64,000 bases of DNA from Sphingomonas sp. BK345 (GTDB lineage Bacteria; Pseudomonadota; Alphaproteobacteria; Sphingomonadales; Sphingomonadaceae), in contig NZ_JACHZX010000001.1 of NCBI RefSeq assembly GCF_014193845.1, positions 248,001-312,000 of the forward strand, written 5' to 3'. This document shows positions 49,546 to 58,199 of this stretch, in pieces (the stretch's first letter is position 1; the number at the start of each line of letters is the position of its first letter). The notes below the pieces were generated by a model, which was not told the origin of the DNA, ran no database searches, and was given only the letters and a program-made list of their open reading frames with translations. A program made the translations under genes and the position numbers.

Positions 49546-50631
49546 ATGAGCCTGATCGCGGTCCTGCTGATGGCGAGCGCGGCGACGCCCGAGGCGCATT
49601 ACACCGAGGCCGACTTCGCGCGCGTCGCCAAGTTCGACTCGCATTTTCACGCCAATGTCGAGGATTCGCGCTTCCTCGCCCTCGCCAAGCGCGACCGCTT
49701 CGATGTGCTGTCGATCAACGTCGACTATCCCGACTTTCCCCCGCTCGCGCGCCAGGCCGCGATCGCGCGCACGATGCGCGCCGCCGACCCGGCGCATTTC
49801 CGCTACGCCACCACCTTCTCGATGGCGGGCTTCGGTACGCCGGGCTGGCCCGAGCGCACGATCGCGCAGCTCGATCAGGCCTTCGCGCGCGGCGCGATCG
49901 CGGTGAAGGTGTGGAAGAACATCGGGATGGTCGCCAAGGACGCGAGCGGCAAACGCGTCTTCCTCGACGATCCGCGGCTCGACGGCGTGATGGCGCATCT
50001 CGAGCAGCGCGGCATCCCGCTGATCGCGCACCAGGCCGAGCCCAAGAACTGCTGGCTGCCGCTCGACCAGATGACGACCGACAACGACCGCGAATATTTC
50101 AAGGCGCACCCCGAATATTACATGTACCTCCACCCGGAGGAGCCGAGCTACGAGGCACTGATGGCAGCGCGCGACCGCTTCGTCGCGCGCCACCCGAAGC
50201 TGGCGTTCGACGGCGCGCACATGGCCAGCCTGGAGTGGAGCGTCGACGAGCTGGCGCGCTTCTTCGACCGCTACCCCAACACCGTGGTCGACCTCGCCGC
50301 GCGCCTGTCCAACCTGCAGGTCCAGTCGAACGCCGATCTCGCGAAGGTGCGCGCCTTCTTCATCAAGTACCAGGACCGCATCCTCTACGGCACCGACCTC
50401 ACCGACAGCCCACCCGATCCCGCCGCGCGCGCGCAGAACCCGCCCGCCACCAGCGACTTCCCGAAGGAGGCCGACCGCGTCTGGCGCGCCGACTGGCGCT
50501 ATCTCGCGACGCCGCTGCCGCAGCGCGTCGACGCCATCGGCGCCGACGCCAAGGGGCTCAACCTGCCCCGCGCTGTGATCGACAAGATCTACTGGGGCAA
50601 TGCGCGGCGGTTCTTCCATCTGGCGAGGTGA
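49546..50631 (+). CDS. Amidohydrolase-2 family TIM-barrel metal hydrolase
   Basis: The 361-residue protein starts at the ATG at 49546 after GGGAGAGAGACG. It has a short signal-like N-terminus (MSLIAVLLMASAATPEA). The metal-dependent barrel has KFDSHFHANVEDS, AIAVKVWKNIGM (possible carbamylated or catalytic Lys), PLIAHQAEPKNCW, FDGAHMASLEW and ILYGTDLTDSPP. Relatives are lactonases, decarboxylases and deacylases. In this regulon it could deacetylate GalNAc or open a lactone; no other deacetylase is seen here. The call stays at family level. Confidence 0.78.
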   Translation: MSLIAVLLMASAATPEAHYTEADFARVAKFDSHFHANVEDSRFLALAKRDRFDVLSINVDYPDFPPLARQAAIARTMRAADPAHFRYATTFSMAGFGTPGWPERTIAQLDQAFARGAIAVKVWKNIGMVAKDASGKRVFLDDPRLDGVMAHLEQRGIPLIAHQAEPKNCWLPLDQMTTDNDREYFKAHPEYYMYLHPEEPSYEALMAARDRFVARHPKLAFDGAHMASLEWSVDELARFFDRYPNTVVDLAARLSNLQVQSNADLAKVRAFFIKYQDRILYGTDLTDSPPDPAARAQNPPATSDFPKEADRVWRADWRYLATPLPQRVDAIGADAKGLNLPRAVIDKIYWGNARRFFHLAR

Positions 50632-50695
50632 GGTGGTGGGTAAGGTGGCGGGGCTGAGGCATGTGCCCCCCGCCACTCCCCCCACACGCACAACC

Positions 50696-50792
50696 CGTCA
50701 TCCCGGACTTGGTCCGGAATCCAGCCGTCCGCGAGAGCAACGGGGCGTTGAACACGCGGCACCGTGGATCCCGGAACAAGTCCGGGATGACG
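50696..50792. repeat. Inverted pair of REP-like elements
   Basis: CGTCATCCCGGACTTGGTCC (50696-50715, continuing to 50722) and its inverted copy ending AAGTCCGGGATGACG (50766-50792) face each other across 43 bp. This sequence type, CATCCCGGAC-T-GTCCGGGATG, is common between genes of alphaproteobacteria. Confidence 0.8.
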
Positions 50793-50831
50793 GAGGAAAG
50801 GGAAAGGGAGCGGCTCGCTCGAAATCCCCGT

Positions 50832-50851
50832 GCTCCTGCGCACGCAGGAGC
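50832..50851. repeat. REP-like hairpin, copy 4
   Basis: GCTCCTGC-GCAC-GCAGGAGC, perfect 8-bp stem, same arms as copy 1 (3553-3572). Confidence 0.7.
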
Positions 50852-50885
50852 CCAGAGTCACGCGCGACACCGCACCTGCCCCCTG

Positions 50886-50905
50886 GTTCCTGCGTGTGCA
50901 GGAAC
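50886..50905. repeat. REP-like hairpin, copy 5
   Basis: GTTCCTGC-GTGT-GCAGGAAC, perfect 8-bp stem; one compensated pair differs from copy 4, which suggests that the stem is under selection. Confidence 0.65.
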
Positions 50906-50954
50906 ACGGGCGCGCTCACCACCGCTATCTCCGCGTCCGCGGAGACGCCCCCCT

Positions 50955-51734
50955 TCACGCCACGTGCAGGCGGAACCCCAGCCGCTCGGCCGCGGCCTGC
51001 AATCCCTCGGGGGCGCTGGCGTCGGTGACGAGGTCGTCGATCTCGGCGACGTTGAGGATGCGGTGGAGACAGACGCGGCCGAACTTGGACTGGTCGGTCA
51101 CCGCGATCACCTGCTGTGCCGCCCGCACCATCTTGCGGTTGAGCATCGCCTCGGGCTCGTAGTGCGTGGTAATGCCGCGCTCGAGGTCGAAGCCGTCGAC
51201 GCCGAGGAAGAGCTTGTCGACGTGCAGGTCGTCCAGCGCGGCCTCGGTCTGCGCGCCGTAGAAGGCGCGATTGCGCCGGCGCAGCGCGCCGCCCAGCATC
51301 ACGACGCGGATCCGCTCCTTGCGCGCCAGCGCGCAGAGGATGTCGAGGTCGTTGGTGAGGACGGTGATCTCCTCGTCGTCGGGCAGATGGTGCGCGATCT
51401 GGAGCGTCGTCGTGCCCGAGTCGAGCACCACCGACTCGCCCGGCCGCACCATCGCCGCCGCCATCGCGCCGATCCGCGCTTTCTCGTCGACGTGCGCCGC
51501 GCGTTTCGCTTCCACCGCGGGTTCGGCGATCACGTTCACCGCGTCGGCGACAATCGCGCCGCCGTAGGAACGCTCGGCCACACCGCGTTTCGCGAGGAAG
51601 TGCAGGTCCTTGCGGATCGTCTGCATCGACACGCCGAAGCGCTCGGCGAGCGGCGCCACCTGCACGCTGCCGCGCTCGCGCACCATCGCGCTGATCTGCT
51701 GCCGTCTGCCGCTGGTGTCCCGTACCGTGGACAT
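50955..51734 (-). CDS. DeoR/GlpR family regulator (AgaR candidate)
   Basis: The 259-residue protein starts at the ATG at 51734 after GGGAGGATGCG. Residues about 8-60 form the DeoR helix-turn-helix (VQVAPLAERFGVSMQTIRKD, then LHFLAKRGVAERSYGGAIV). Residues about 75-235 form the sugar-phosphate-binding DeoRC domain (GESVVLDSGTTTLQIAHHL, then FLGVDGFDLERGITTHYEPE). AgaR, the regulator of GalNAc genes, is of this family, and its TTTCGTTTC-type sites match those in this region. It is divergent from the receptor gene at 51890, whose promoter carries such a site. Confidence 0.9.
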   Translation of the reverse strand: MSTVRDTSGRRQQISAMVRERGSVQVAPLAERFGVSMQTIRKDLHFLAKRGVAERSYGGAIVADAVNVIAEPAVEAKRAAHVDEKARIGAMAAAMVRPGESVVLDSGTTTLQIAHHLPDDEEITVLTNDLDILCALARKERIRVVMLGGALRRRNRAFYGAQTEAALDDLHVDKLFLGVDGFDLERGITTHYEPEAMLNRKMVRAAQQVIAVTDQSKFGRVCLHRILNVAEIDDLVTDASAPEGLQAAAERLGFRLHVA

Positions 51735-51796
51735 CGCATCCTCCCGTTCACACACCGGCTTACCAGCCGTGACCGGCGGCTACAATGCTCCGGCTA

Positions 51797-51844
51797 GGTT
51801 TCGTTTCTTTTCTATTTGACAGTATTGCTACGCTCACGATAGCA
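51797..51844 (+). promoter_or_regulatory. Operator and promoter of the receptor gene, DeoR/AgaR-type
   Basis: GGTTTCGTTTCTTTTCTA runs into a -35 box TTGACA (51816-51821), with GATAGC about 16 bases later as a -10. The block nearly matches 40687-40734. The operator overlaps the -35, fitting repression. It lies 63 bp upstream of the divergent DeoR gene start. Confidence 0.7.
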
Positions 51845-51889
51845 AGTCGCAACGTTTCGCACCGGGTGCGGGGAAGAGGGAGAGTGGCG

Positions 51890-54808
51890 ATGACGCAGCT
51901 GCAGCACGGGCGTGGCAAGATCCTGGCCGGCGCGAGCCTGGCCGCCCTGCTCATCGCCAGCCAGGCTGCGGCGCAGGACGCCACCGCCCCGGTCGACGGC
52001 ACGCAGCAGTCCTCCACCGCCTCGCCCGACCCGCAGGCGGTGCTGTCCGACCCGTCGCAGCAGCCCGGCGAGACTGGCCAGCCCGACGGCCCGGTGACGA
52101 CCGGCGGCGACATCGTCGTGCGCGGCGTCCGCGGCAGCCTGCTCCGCTCGATCCAGGCCAAGCGCAACGCCGACACGATCGTCGACGCCATCTCCTCCGA
52201 GGAGCTCGGCAAGTTTCCCAATCGCAACGTCGCCGAGGCGCTCGCCAACATCCCGGGCGTGACGGTCGGACGCGACGGCCGCGGCGAGGGACGCGACATC
52301 ACCGTGCGCGGGCTCGGCTCCAATTTCGCCATCACCACGCTCAACGGCCGCATCCTGCCGACCGACGGCACCGACCGCTCGTTCCAGTTCGACGTGCTGC
52401 CGTCCGAGATCATCTCGGGCGCCGAGGTGAAGAAGGCGGTACGTGCGTCCGAGCTGGAGGGCAGCATCGGCGGCAACGTCGACCTGCGTACCGCGCGACC
52501 GCTCGACCGCCCCGGCTTCCACGCCTCGGCCGCGCTCGAGGGCCAGTATAACGACCTGGTCGACAAGGGCGGCTACAAGGCCAGCGGCGTCGTCAGCACC
52601 ACCTTCGCCGACGACACGATGGGACTGCTGGTCGGCGCCAGCTACAACAAGTACAAGTTCCGCACCGACAACCTCGGCGAATATTCGATCACCGACGGGA
52701 CCGAGGCGGGCTATGGCCTCGACTTCAACCGCGACGGCAAGGTCGACCCGAACACCGCCGGCCCGGCCTATATCTGGCCCGATTACTACAGCGTCGGCTA
52801 TGTCACCGGCGAGCGCGAGCGGATCGGCGCGGCGGGCGCGTTCCAGTGGAAGCCGTCGAGCCGCTTCGAGCTGACCATCGACGGCGTCTACAGCCATTTC
52901 GACGTCACCCAACACAATTACCGCTCGTCCAACTATCTCAACTCGCTCGGCGACGACGGCGCGCCGCGCTGGGACCCGGCGTCGATCTCGGTCGATCGCA
53001 ACAACGTGGTCACCGGCTTCGCGATCAACGACCTCGTCTCCGAGGTGCTGACCACCGACGAGCCGCGGCAGAGCCAGACCTATCAGATCGGCGGCCACAT
53101 CGACTGGCGTCCGGTCGACCAGCTCAAGCTCGCCTTCGACGGCTATTACGGCAAGGCGACCAACAATACCGGCGGGCGCAACCGCTTCGTCGTCGCGGGC
53201 GTCCCCGGTGCCTCGGCGACCTTCGCAACGCGTGACAACGGCCTGCCCGATCTCGCGATCACGCTACCGGGCGGGCGCACGATCGACCAAGCCACCAACG
53301 ACGACTATCGCGCGCACTATATCGGCATCCAGGGCCAGGACATCTCGGACGAAATCAAGAGCGGCAAGATGGACGGCGAGTATCGCGTCGACAATGGCGC
53401 GTTCAAGGCGATCAGCTTCGGCGCCGCCTGGACCGATCGTCGCAAGAACGTCACCACGGTCGACAATCAGTACACCACCTCGTGCAACTATTGCGGCTAC
53501 CCCTTCACCTTCGGGCAGATCGGCGCCGACGTGGTGCGCCCGGGACAGGGCAACATCTTGAGCAAGCTGCCGGGCAACTTCCCGCGCAACTTCCGCAATT
53601 TCGACATCGACACCTATCTGGCGGCCTTGCCCCGCGCAGACAACAACCCGGCGGTGCTCAACCCCAACAGCTGCCTCGATGCGAGCGGCGCGACGGTCGA
53701 CGGCTGCGCGCTGTCGCCCTATCCCGCCGGCTATTCGACCCAGATCATCCAGGACGACCTGCCCGCCTCCTACCGCATCCGCGAGCGCACCTGGGCGGGC
53801 TACGTCCAGTTCAACCTCGCCGGCGAGCGCTGGCGCGCCGACATCGGCGGGCGACTGGTCGCCACCAAGGTGTCGTCGGTGGGCTACGGCGCCTCGATCG
53901 CGACGATCATCCCGCGCGCCGGCACGCAGGACAATGCGGTCGCCTTCAACGAGGTCGAGCCGATCACGGGCGGCGGCGACTATCTGCGGCTGCTGCCCGC
54001 GGCGAACTTCGCCTATGATCTCGCGGACGGGCTGCGCGTGCGGCTCGCGGCGTCGCAGGCGATCTCGCGCCCGACCTTCGCCGAGCTGTCCCCCGCCAAG
54101 GACGCCACTTCGGCGCAGTCGGGCACCTATATCATCTATGACGCGGGCAATCCGAACCTGAAGCCGACCGAGGCCAACCAGCTCGACCTGTCGCTCGAAT
54201 ATTATCCGTCCAACCGCCTCGCCCTGACCGCGGCGGCCTTCTACAAGCATATCACCAATTTCGTCTCGACCGTGCCGGTCGACGTGGTGGTCACGCCGAC
54301 CGCGCAGCCCGCCAACCAGCAGCAAAATTTCGACTTCGTCGACTACCAGGTACGCAACGGCGACAGCGCCGACGTCTACGGCGTGGAGGTCGGCGGCCAG
54401 TATTTCCTCGACAACGGCTTCGGCGTGCAGGCGAACCTCACCTACAACCGCTCGCGCGCCACGTCGGGCGACGTCACCACCGACCTGCCCGGCGCCATCC
54501 CCTTCTCCGCCAACGGCAAATTGTTTTACGAGAACCACGGGATCGGCGCGCAGGTGTCGTACAGCTTCCAGTCGCGCTTCACCTACGCGCAGTCGGGCAA
54601 TCTCGCCTATCTGCCGGTGAAGGAGGATCCATACCACGAGGTCTCGGCGACTCTGTCCTATGACCTGAGCAGCCACCTCACCGTCTATGCGCAGGGCTCG
54701 AACCTGCTCGGCCAGGCGGTGAAGCGCTTCAACGACCTGCGCAATGTCCCCAACTTCTACGAATATTCGGGCCGCGCCTTCTTCTTCGGGGTGCGCGGAC
54801 GGTTGTGA
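51890..54808 (+). CDS. TonB-dependent receptor, carbohydrate type (next to DeoR)
   Basis: The 972-residue protein starts at the ATG at 51890 after GAAGAGGGAGAG. It has a signal peptide (LAGASLAALLIASQAAAQ), a long Gln/Pro/Ser linker, a plug with DIVVRGVRGSLLRSIQAKRN, SSEELGKFPNRNVAEALANI, PGVTVGRDG and DITVRGLGSNF, and a barrel ending SGRAFFFGVRGRL. It is larger than iron receptors and has the sugar-receptor plug pattern. With the receptor at 37780 it likely imports oligosaccharides cleaved by the GH27 and GH36 enzymes. Confidence 0.93.
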   Translation: MTQLQHGRGKILAGASLAALLIASQAAAQDATAPVDGTQQSSTASPDPQAVLSDPSQQPGETGQPDGPVTTGGDIVVRGVRGSLLRSIQAKRNADTIVDAISSEELGKFPNRNVAEALANIPGVTVGRDGRGEGRDITVRGLGSNFAITTLNGRILPTDGTDRSFQFDVLPSEIISGAEVKKAVRASELEGSIGGNVDLRTARPLDRPGFHASAALEGQYNDLVDKGGYKASGVVSTTFADDTMGLLVGASYNKYKFRTDNLGEYSITDGTEAGYGLDFNRDGKVDPNTAGPAYIWPDYYSVGYVTGERERIGAAGAFQWKPSSRFELTIDGVYSHFDVTQHNYRSSNYLNSLGDDGAPRWDPASISVDRNNVVTGFAINDLVSEVLTTDEPRQSQTYQIGGHIDWRPVDQLKLAFDGYYGKATNNTGGRNRFVVAGVPGASATFATRDNGLPDLAITLPGGRTIDQATNDDYRAHYIGIQGQDISDEIKSGKMDGEYRVDNGAFKAISFGAAWTDRRKNVTTVDNQYTTSCNYCGYPFTFGQIGADVVRPGQGNILSKLPGNFPRNFRNFDIDTYLAALPRADNNPAVLNPNSCLDASGATVDGCALSPYPAGYSTQIIQDDLPASYRIRERTWAGYVQFNLAGERWRADIGGRLVATKVSSVGYGASIATIIPRAGTQDNAVAFNEVEPITGGGDYLRLLPAANFAYDLADGLRVRLAASQAISRPTFAELSPAKDATSAQSGTYIIYDAGNPNLKPTEANQLDLSLEYYPSNRLALTAAAFYKHITNFVSTVPVDVVVTPTAQPANQQQNFDFVDYQVRNGDSADVYGVEVGGQYFLDNGFGVQANLTYNRSRATSGDVTTDLPGAIPFSANGKLFYENHGIGAQVSYSFQSRFTYAQSGNLAYLPVKEDPYHEVSATLSYDLSSHLTVYAQGSNLLGQAVKRFNDLRNVPNFYEYSGRAFFFGVRGRL

Positions 54809-54942
54809 TCGCGTGACACGACAGGCGGGGGCGCATCAGGACGAATAAGGGTCGGCCGTGGCGGCTTGCCTGGTCTGTCGCGCTCGCCGCGCCCGTGCAC
54901 GCGCCAGGAGACATCGCCCCGGCCGAGCGATAAGGCCGCCGG

Positions 54943-55521
54943 ATGAGCCGGCTGCTGCTGTTCAACAAACCGTTCGGGGTCCTCTCCCAGTTCACCGACC
55001 GCGGATCGCCGACGGCTCGCGCGACGCTATCGGACTTCATCGACGTGAAAGGGGTCTATCCCGCCGGGAGGCTCGATCGCGACAGTGAGGGCCTGCTGTT
55101 GCTCTGCGATGACGGCCGGCTACAGGCACGCATCGCCGATCCACGCTTCAAGATGCCCAAGACCTATCTTGTCCAGGTCGAAGGCGATCCGCAGGAACCG
55201 GCGCTGGCGCGCCTGCGGCAGGGCGTCAGACTCAAGGATGGCATGACACTTCCCGCCGAGGTCGATCGCATCGATGCACCGGACCTGTGGCCGCGCGATC
55301 CGCCGATCCGCCGCCGCGCGCTGATCCCCGACAGCTGGCTGAGGCTCACCATCCGCGAAGGGCGCAACCGGCAGGTACGCCGCATGACCGCCGCGGTCGG
55401 GCTGCCCACGCTGAGGCTGGTCCGCTGGTCGATCGGCGACTGGTCGCTCGTCGGGATCGCGCCGGGCGCATACGAGGCGCTGGCAGAACCGAGCGCGCCC
55501 GGCAGCGGCCGGTCTGCATGA
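54943..55521 (+). CDS. rluE: 23S rRNA pseudouridine synthase, RluE type
   Basis: The 192-residue protein starts at the ATG at 54943. It lacks an S4 domain, as RluE does. The RsuA/RluB/E/F-type signature is GVYPAGRLDRDSEGLLLL with the catalytic Asp, and a later motif is LTIREGRNRQVRRMTAAVGL. RluE makes pseudouridine 2457 in E. coli 23S rRNA. The next gene also modifies 23S rRNA; they are 64 bp apart and may be co-transcribed. Confidence 0.88.
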   Translation: MSRLLLFNKPFGVLSQFTDRGSPTARATLSDFIDVKGVYPAGRLDRDSEGLLLLCDDGRLQARIADPRFKMPKTYLVQVEGDPQEPALARLRQGVRLKDGMTLPAEVDRIDAPDLWPRDPPIRRRALIPDSWLRLTIREGRNRQVRRMTAAVGLPTLRLVRWSIGDWSLVGIAPGAYEALAEPSAPGSGRSA

Positions 55522-55585
55522 GGGCAAAGCGCGTCACGAGAGCGGCGGCTCGTGCAAGGGCAGGTCAGCAAGGCTCAGATCGAAG

Positions 55586-56416
55586 ATGAATTATCGCCAC
55601 TCCTTCCATGCCGGCAACAGCGCCGATGTCGTGAAGCACAGCCTGCTGATCGCGCTGGTTCGAGCCTTGCAGCAGAAAGACGGCGCGCTGACCCTGATCG
55701 ACACGCACGCCGGCTGCGGGCTCTACGATCTCGGCGGCGCACAGGCCCAGCGCACGGGCGAGGCCGCGCACGGCGTGCTGCGGGCCCTCGCCGACGCCAA
55801 TCCTTTGTTGGACGGCTACCGCGCTGCCGTACGCGCAGTGAATGCCGGGGCGGAGCCGCGTCTCTATCCCGGCTCACCGCAGGTCCTGGCGCAGTTGCTG
55901 CGCCCGCAGGACGTGCTGATCGTCAACGAGAAGCATCCCGAGGACGCGCGCGCCCTGCGCGCCGCGATGCGCGGCACGCCCGCTGCCGTGCATGAGCGCG
56001 ACGCCTACGAGCTGTGGCTGGCGCTGCTGCCGACCCGCACCGGTCGCGGGGTGGTAGTGGTCGATCCACCGTATGAGCAGACCGACGAACGCGCCCGCAT
56101 CACTACCACCCTGGCCGCGGCGCACCGCAAATGGGCGCATGGCGTGACGGTGATCTGGTATCCTCTGAAGGTTCGCGTGACGCATCAGCGATGGAAGGGC
56201 GCCTTGCGGCGGCTCGACATCGCGAAGTTCCTGTCAATCGAGCATTGGTTGTACGATGCCGATGCACCCGGCATCTACAACGGCGCCGGCCTGTTCATCA
56301 TCAATCCGCCCTATGCCTTCACGCAGGCGTTGCCGCCCCTGCTGGAAGCGCTTCGCGCCGCACTGGCGCCGGAAGGGCATCGGGGCGACATCACAGCGGA
56401 TTGGTTGAAGCAGTGA
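55586..56416 (+). CDS. rlmJ: 23S rRNA adenine-2030 N6-methyltransferase RlmJ
   Basis: The 276-residue protein starts at the ATG at 55586. The N-terminus MNYRHSFHAGNSADVVKHSL is nearly invariant in RlmJ. The SAM-binding region has LTLIDTHAGCGLYDL, and the catalytic N6-adenine motif DPPY is in VVVVDPPYEQTDERA. RlmJ methylates A2030 of 23S rRNA. Length and motifs are normal. Confidence 0.93.
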   Translation: MNYRHSFHAGNSADVVKHSLLIALVRALQQKDGALTLIDTHAGCGLYDLGGAQAQRTGEAAHGVLRALADANPLLDGYRAAVRAVNAGAEPRLYPGSPQVLAQLLRPQDVLIVNEKHPEDARALRAAMRGTPAAVHERDAYELWLALLPTRTGRGVVVVDPPYEQTDERARITTTLAAAHRKWAHGVTVIWYPLKVRVTHQRWKGALRRLDIAKFLSIEHWLYDADAPGIYNGAGLFIINPPYAFTQALPPLLEALRAALAPEGHRGDITADWLKQ

Positions 56417-56468
56417 GACTCGGCCAGAGACGACCCGCGTGCTAGCGGGCCGTTGGTCATGCTGATCA

Positions 56469-56487
56469 CGTCAGCGATCGTCTGACG
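56469..56487. terminator. Weak hairpin between convergent genes
   Basis: CGTCAG, 7 bases, CTGACG. A short stem in the 156-bp gap between rlmJ and the GH125 gene; no T-run, so only a candidate. Confidence 0.3.
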
Positions 56488-56572
56488 CGAGCCTGGCTCG
56501 CCCCGCTACTCACGCTAATCTGGCAAGCGGAGCGGCCGTGCTGCCGATGGTCGGCGTGATCCGGCCATCGCC

Positions 56573-58024
56573 TCAGAGTCGCTGGCGCAGCGTCTGCGGC
56601 CTGTCGCGTGCCAGGGTCACGATCAGTTCGCCCAGCAGCCCGTTCGCCCAGGCGAACCACGGCCGAGTGAAGCGCGCGGGATCGTCCTTGTGGAAGGTCT
56701 CGTGAACGAAGCCGGTATCGGCATCGGTGTCGCGCACCGACCTGAGGCAGGCGCGGACCAGCGCGTCGTCGCGGCTCGAGGCGGCGCGCACCAGCGTCGC
56801 CATCGGCCAGATCAGGTCGAAGCCGGCGTGCGGCCCGCCCAGCCCCTCCCCGGCGCGACCGCGAACGAACCAGGGGTTGCGCTCGCTCCACGCCGCCGCC
56901 TCGGTGCGGCGCCACAGCGGATCGTCGGGCGCGGCGCAGCCGAGAAACGCCAGGCCGGAGAGTGAGAGTTCGCAGCAATCGTCCATGAACAGCGCGTTGC
57001 CGAAGCCGTCGACCTCGAACGCCCACACCTCACTCCCGTCCGCCAGTCGCATGCGGCCGTGCTCGGCAAGCGCGGCCTCGATCTCCGCCGCCAGCGCGGC
57101 GGCGTCGGTGGCGAGCGCGGCGTCGCCGCGCGCCTCGGTCGCGACCACCGCGAGCTCACGCAGCGTGCGCGCGGCGAAGATGTTGGCCGGGATGAGGAAC
57201 GGCAGGATCGTCGCGTCGTCGGAGGGACGGAAGCTCGAGTGGATCAGGCCGACCTTCCGCGTGGGATTGCCGACGCTCCACAGCTGCGTTTCGGTCGGCT
57301 GCACGCTGCTGCGCTGGAAGCGGTACGGGCCGGCCCCGTCGCGGCGCTGCTGCTCGCGGAAGGTGCGGACGATCGCGCGCGCCGACTGCGCCCATTCCGC
57401 GGTGAAGGGCGCGCGGTCCCTGGTCGCGCGCCAATAGCTCGAGGCGAGCCGCAGGACGTAGCAGAGCGAGTCCACCTCCCACTTCCGCTCCGCCACGCCC
57501 GGCTTCATCTCCGTCTGGTCGTGCTGCGACGAGTCCAGGTCGGTGCGCCCGCTCGGATCCTGCAGGAAAGCGTTGGCATAAGGATCGATCAGCACGCAGC
57601 GCGCCTGCCGCGCAATCAACCCGCGGAACAGCCTGGTCAGCGCCGGGTCGCCGGCGGCGAGGTGGAGATAGGGGCGCAGCTGTGCCGAGGAGTCGCGCAG
57701 CCACAGGCACGGGATATCGCCGGTGATGACGAAGGCGTCGTCGTCGGTGACTGACAACACCGTCGTGTCGAGCGTGTTCGGGTAGCAATTCTCGAACATC
57801 CAAGCGAGCTTCGGGTCGGCGATCCGCCGCTTCACGCGCACGATCTCATGCTCCACCGCGGCGCTGTGGAACCGACGCTCGGATAGCGGCGGTCGCTTCG
57901 ACGGTCGCGCCGGCGTCGCGGCCCAGGCGGGGCGGGCGGCGGCGAGCGCGGCCGGCGCGGCCAGCAGAGTGCGTCGGTCGAGGCCCAGCGTCGCGCCCGT
58001 TCCGGCGCCGTGTCGACCTTCCAT
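56573..58024 (-). CDS. GH125 exo-alpha-1,6-mannosidase-like, exported (copy A)
   Basis: The 483-residue protein starts at the ATG at 58024 after GAGGAGG. It has a Tat-like signal (LDRRTLLAAPAALAAARPAWA). GH125 (alpha/alpha)6 features include WMFENCYPNTLDTTV, FVITGDIPCLWLRDSSAQ, IDPYANAFLQDPSGRTDLDS, IHSSFRPSDDATILPFLIP (general-acid Asp region) and TGFVHETFHKDDPARFTRPW (base Glu region). The family releases alpha-1,6-mannose by inversion without metal. It is divergent from a second GH125 gene. Confidence 0.92.
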   Translation of the reverse strand: MEGRHGAGTGATLGLDRRTLLAAPAALAAARPAWAATPARPSKRPPLSERRFHSAAVEHEIVRVKRRIADPKLAWMFENCYPNTLDTTVLSVTDDDAFVITGDIPCLWLRDSSAQLRPYLHLAAGDPALTRLFRGLIARQARCVLIDPYANAFLQDPSGRTDLDSSQHDQTEMKPGVAERKWEVDSLCYVLRLASSYWRATRDRAPFTAEWAQSARAIVRTFREQQRRDGAGPYRFQRSSVQPTETQLWSVGNPTRKVGLIHSSFRPSDDATILPFLIPANIFAARTLRELAVVATEARGDAALATDAAALAAEIEAALAEHGRMRLADGSEVWAFEVDGFGNALFMDDCCELSLSGLAFLGCAAPDDPLWRRTEAAAWSERNPWFVRGRAGEGLGGPHAGFDLIWPMATLVRAASSRDDALVRACLRSVRDTDADTGFVHETFHKDDPARFTRPWFAWANGLLGELIVTLARDRPQTLRQRL

Positions 58025-58112
58025 ACTCGATCCTCCTCGCCTGCCGGCCCGCACTACTTCGGCGCGCGCCTCTCATCCGCCTGGCTAGCATAGTCGCAGC
58101 TCAATCTTCCAT

Positions 58113-58130
58113 CTACTTTCTTTTTGATTG
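58113..58130. promoter_or_regulatory. T-rich operator motif between the GH125 genes
   Basis: CTACTTTCTTTTTGATTG lies about 70 bp before the plus-strand GH125 ATG and 90 bp before the minus-strand one. Its near copy is at 60921-60939, before the transporter operon. Binding by the ROK regulator at 59640 is inferred. Confidence 0.6.
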
Positions 58131-58199
58131 CTGCACCTCCGTCCGCGTGTCACATCGTCCTTGATTACCGGCAGCACCGGGGCAGACCAGGAGAGAGAC

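Larger units (their letters stand above)
50632..50954. other. Intergenic repeat-rich region
   Basis: About 320 bp between convergent genes. It carries two kinds of REP-like element (50696-50792 and two hairpins at 50832 and 50886) and no gene. Confidence 0.7.
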
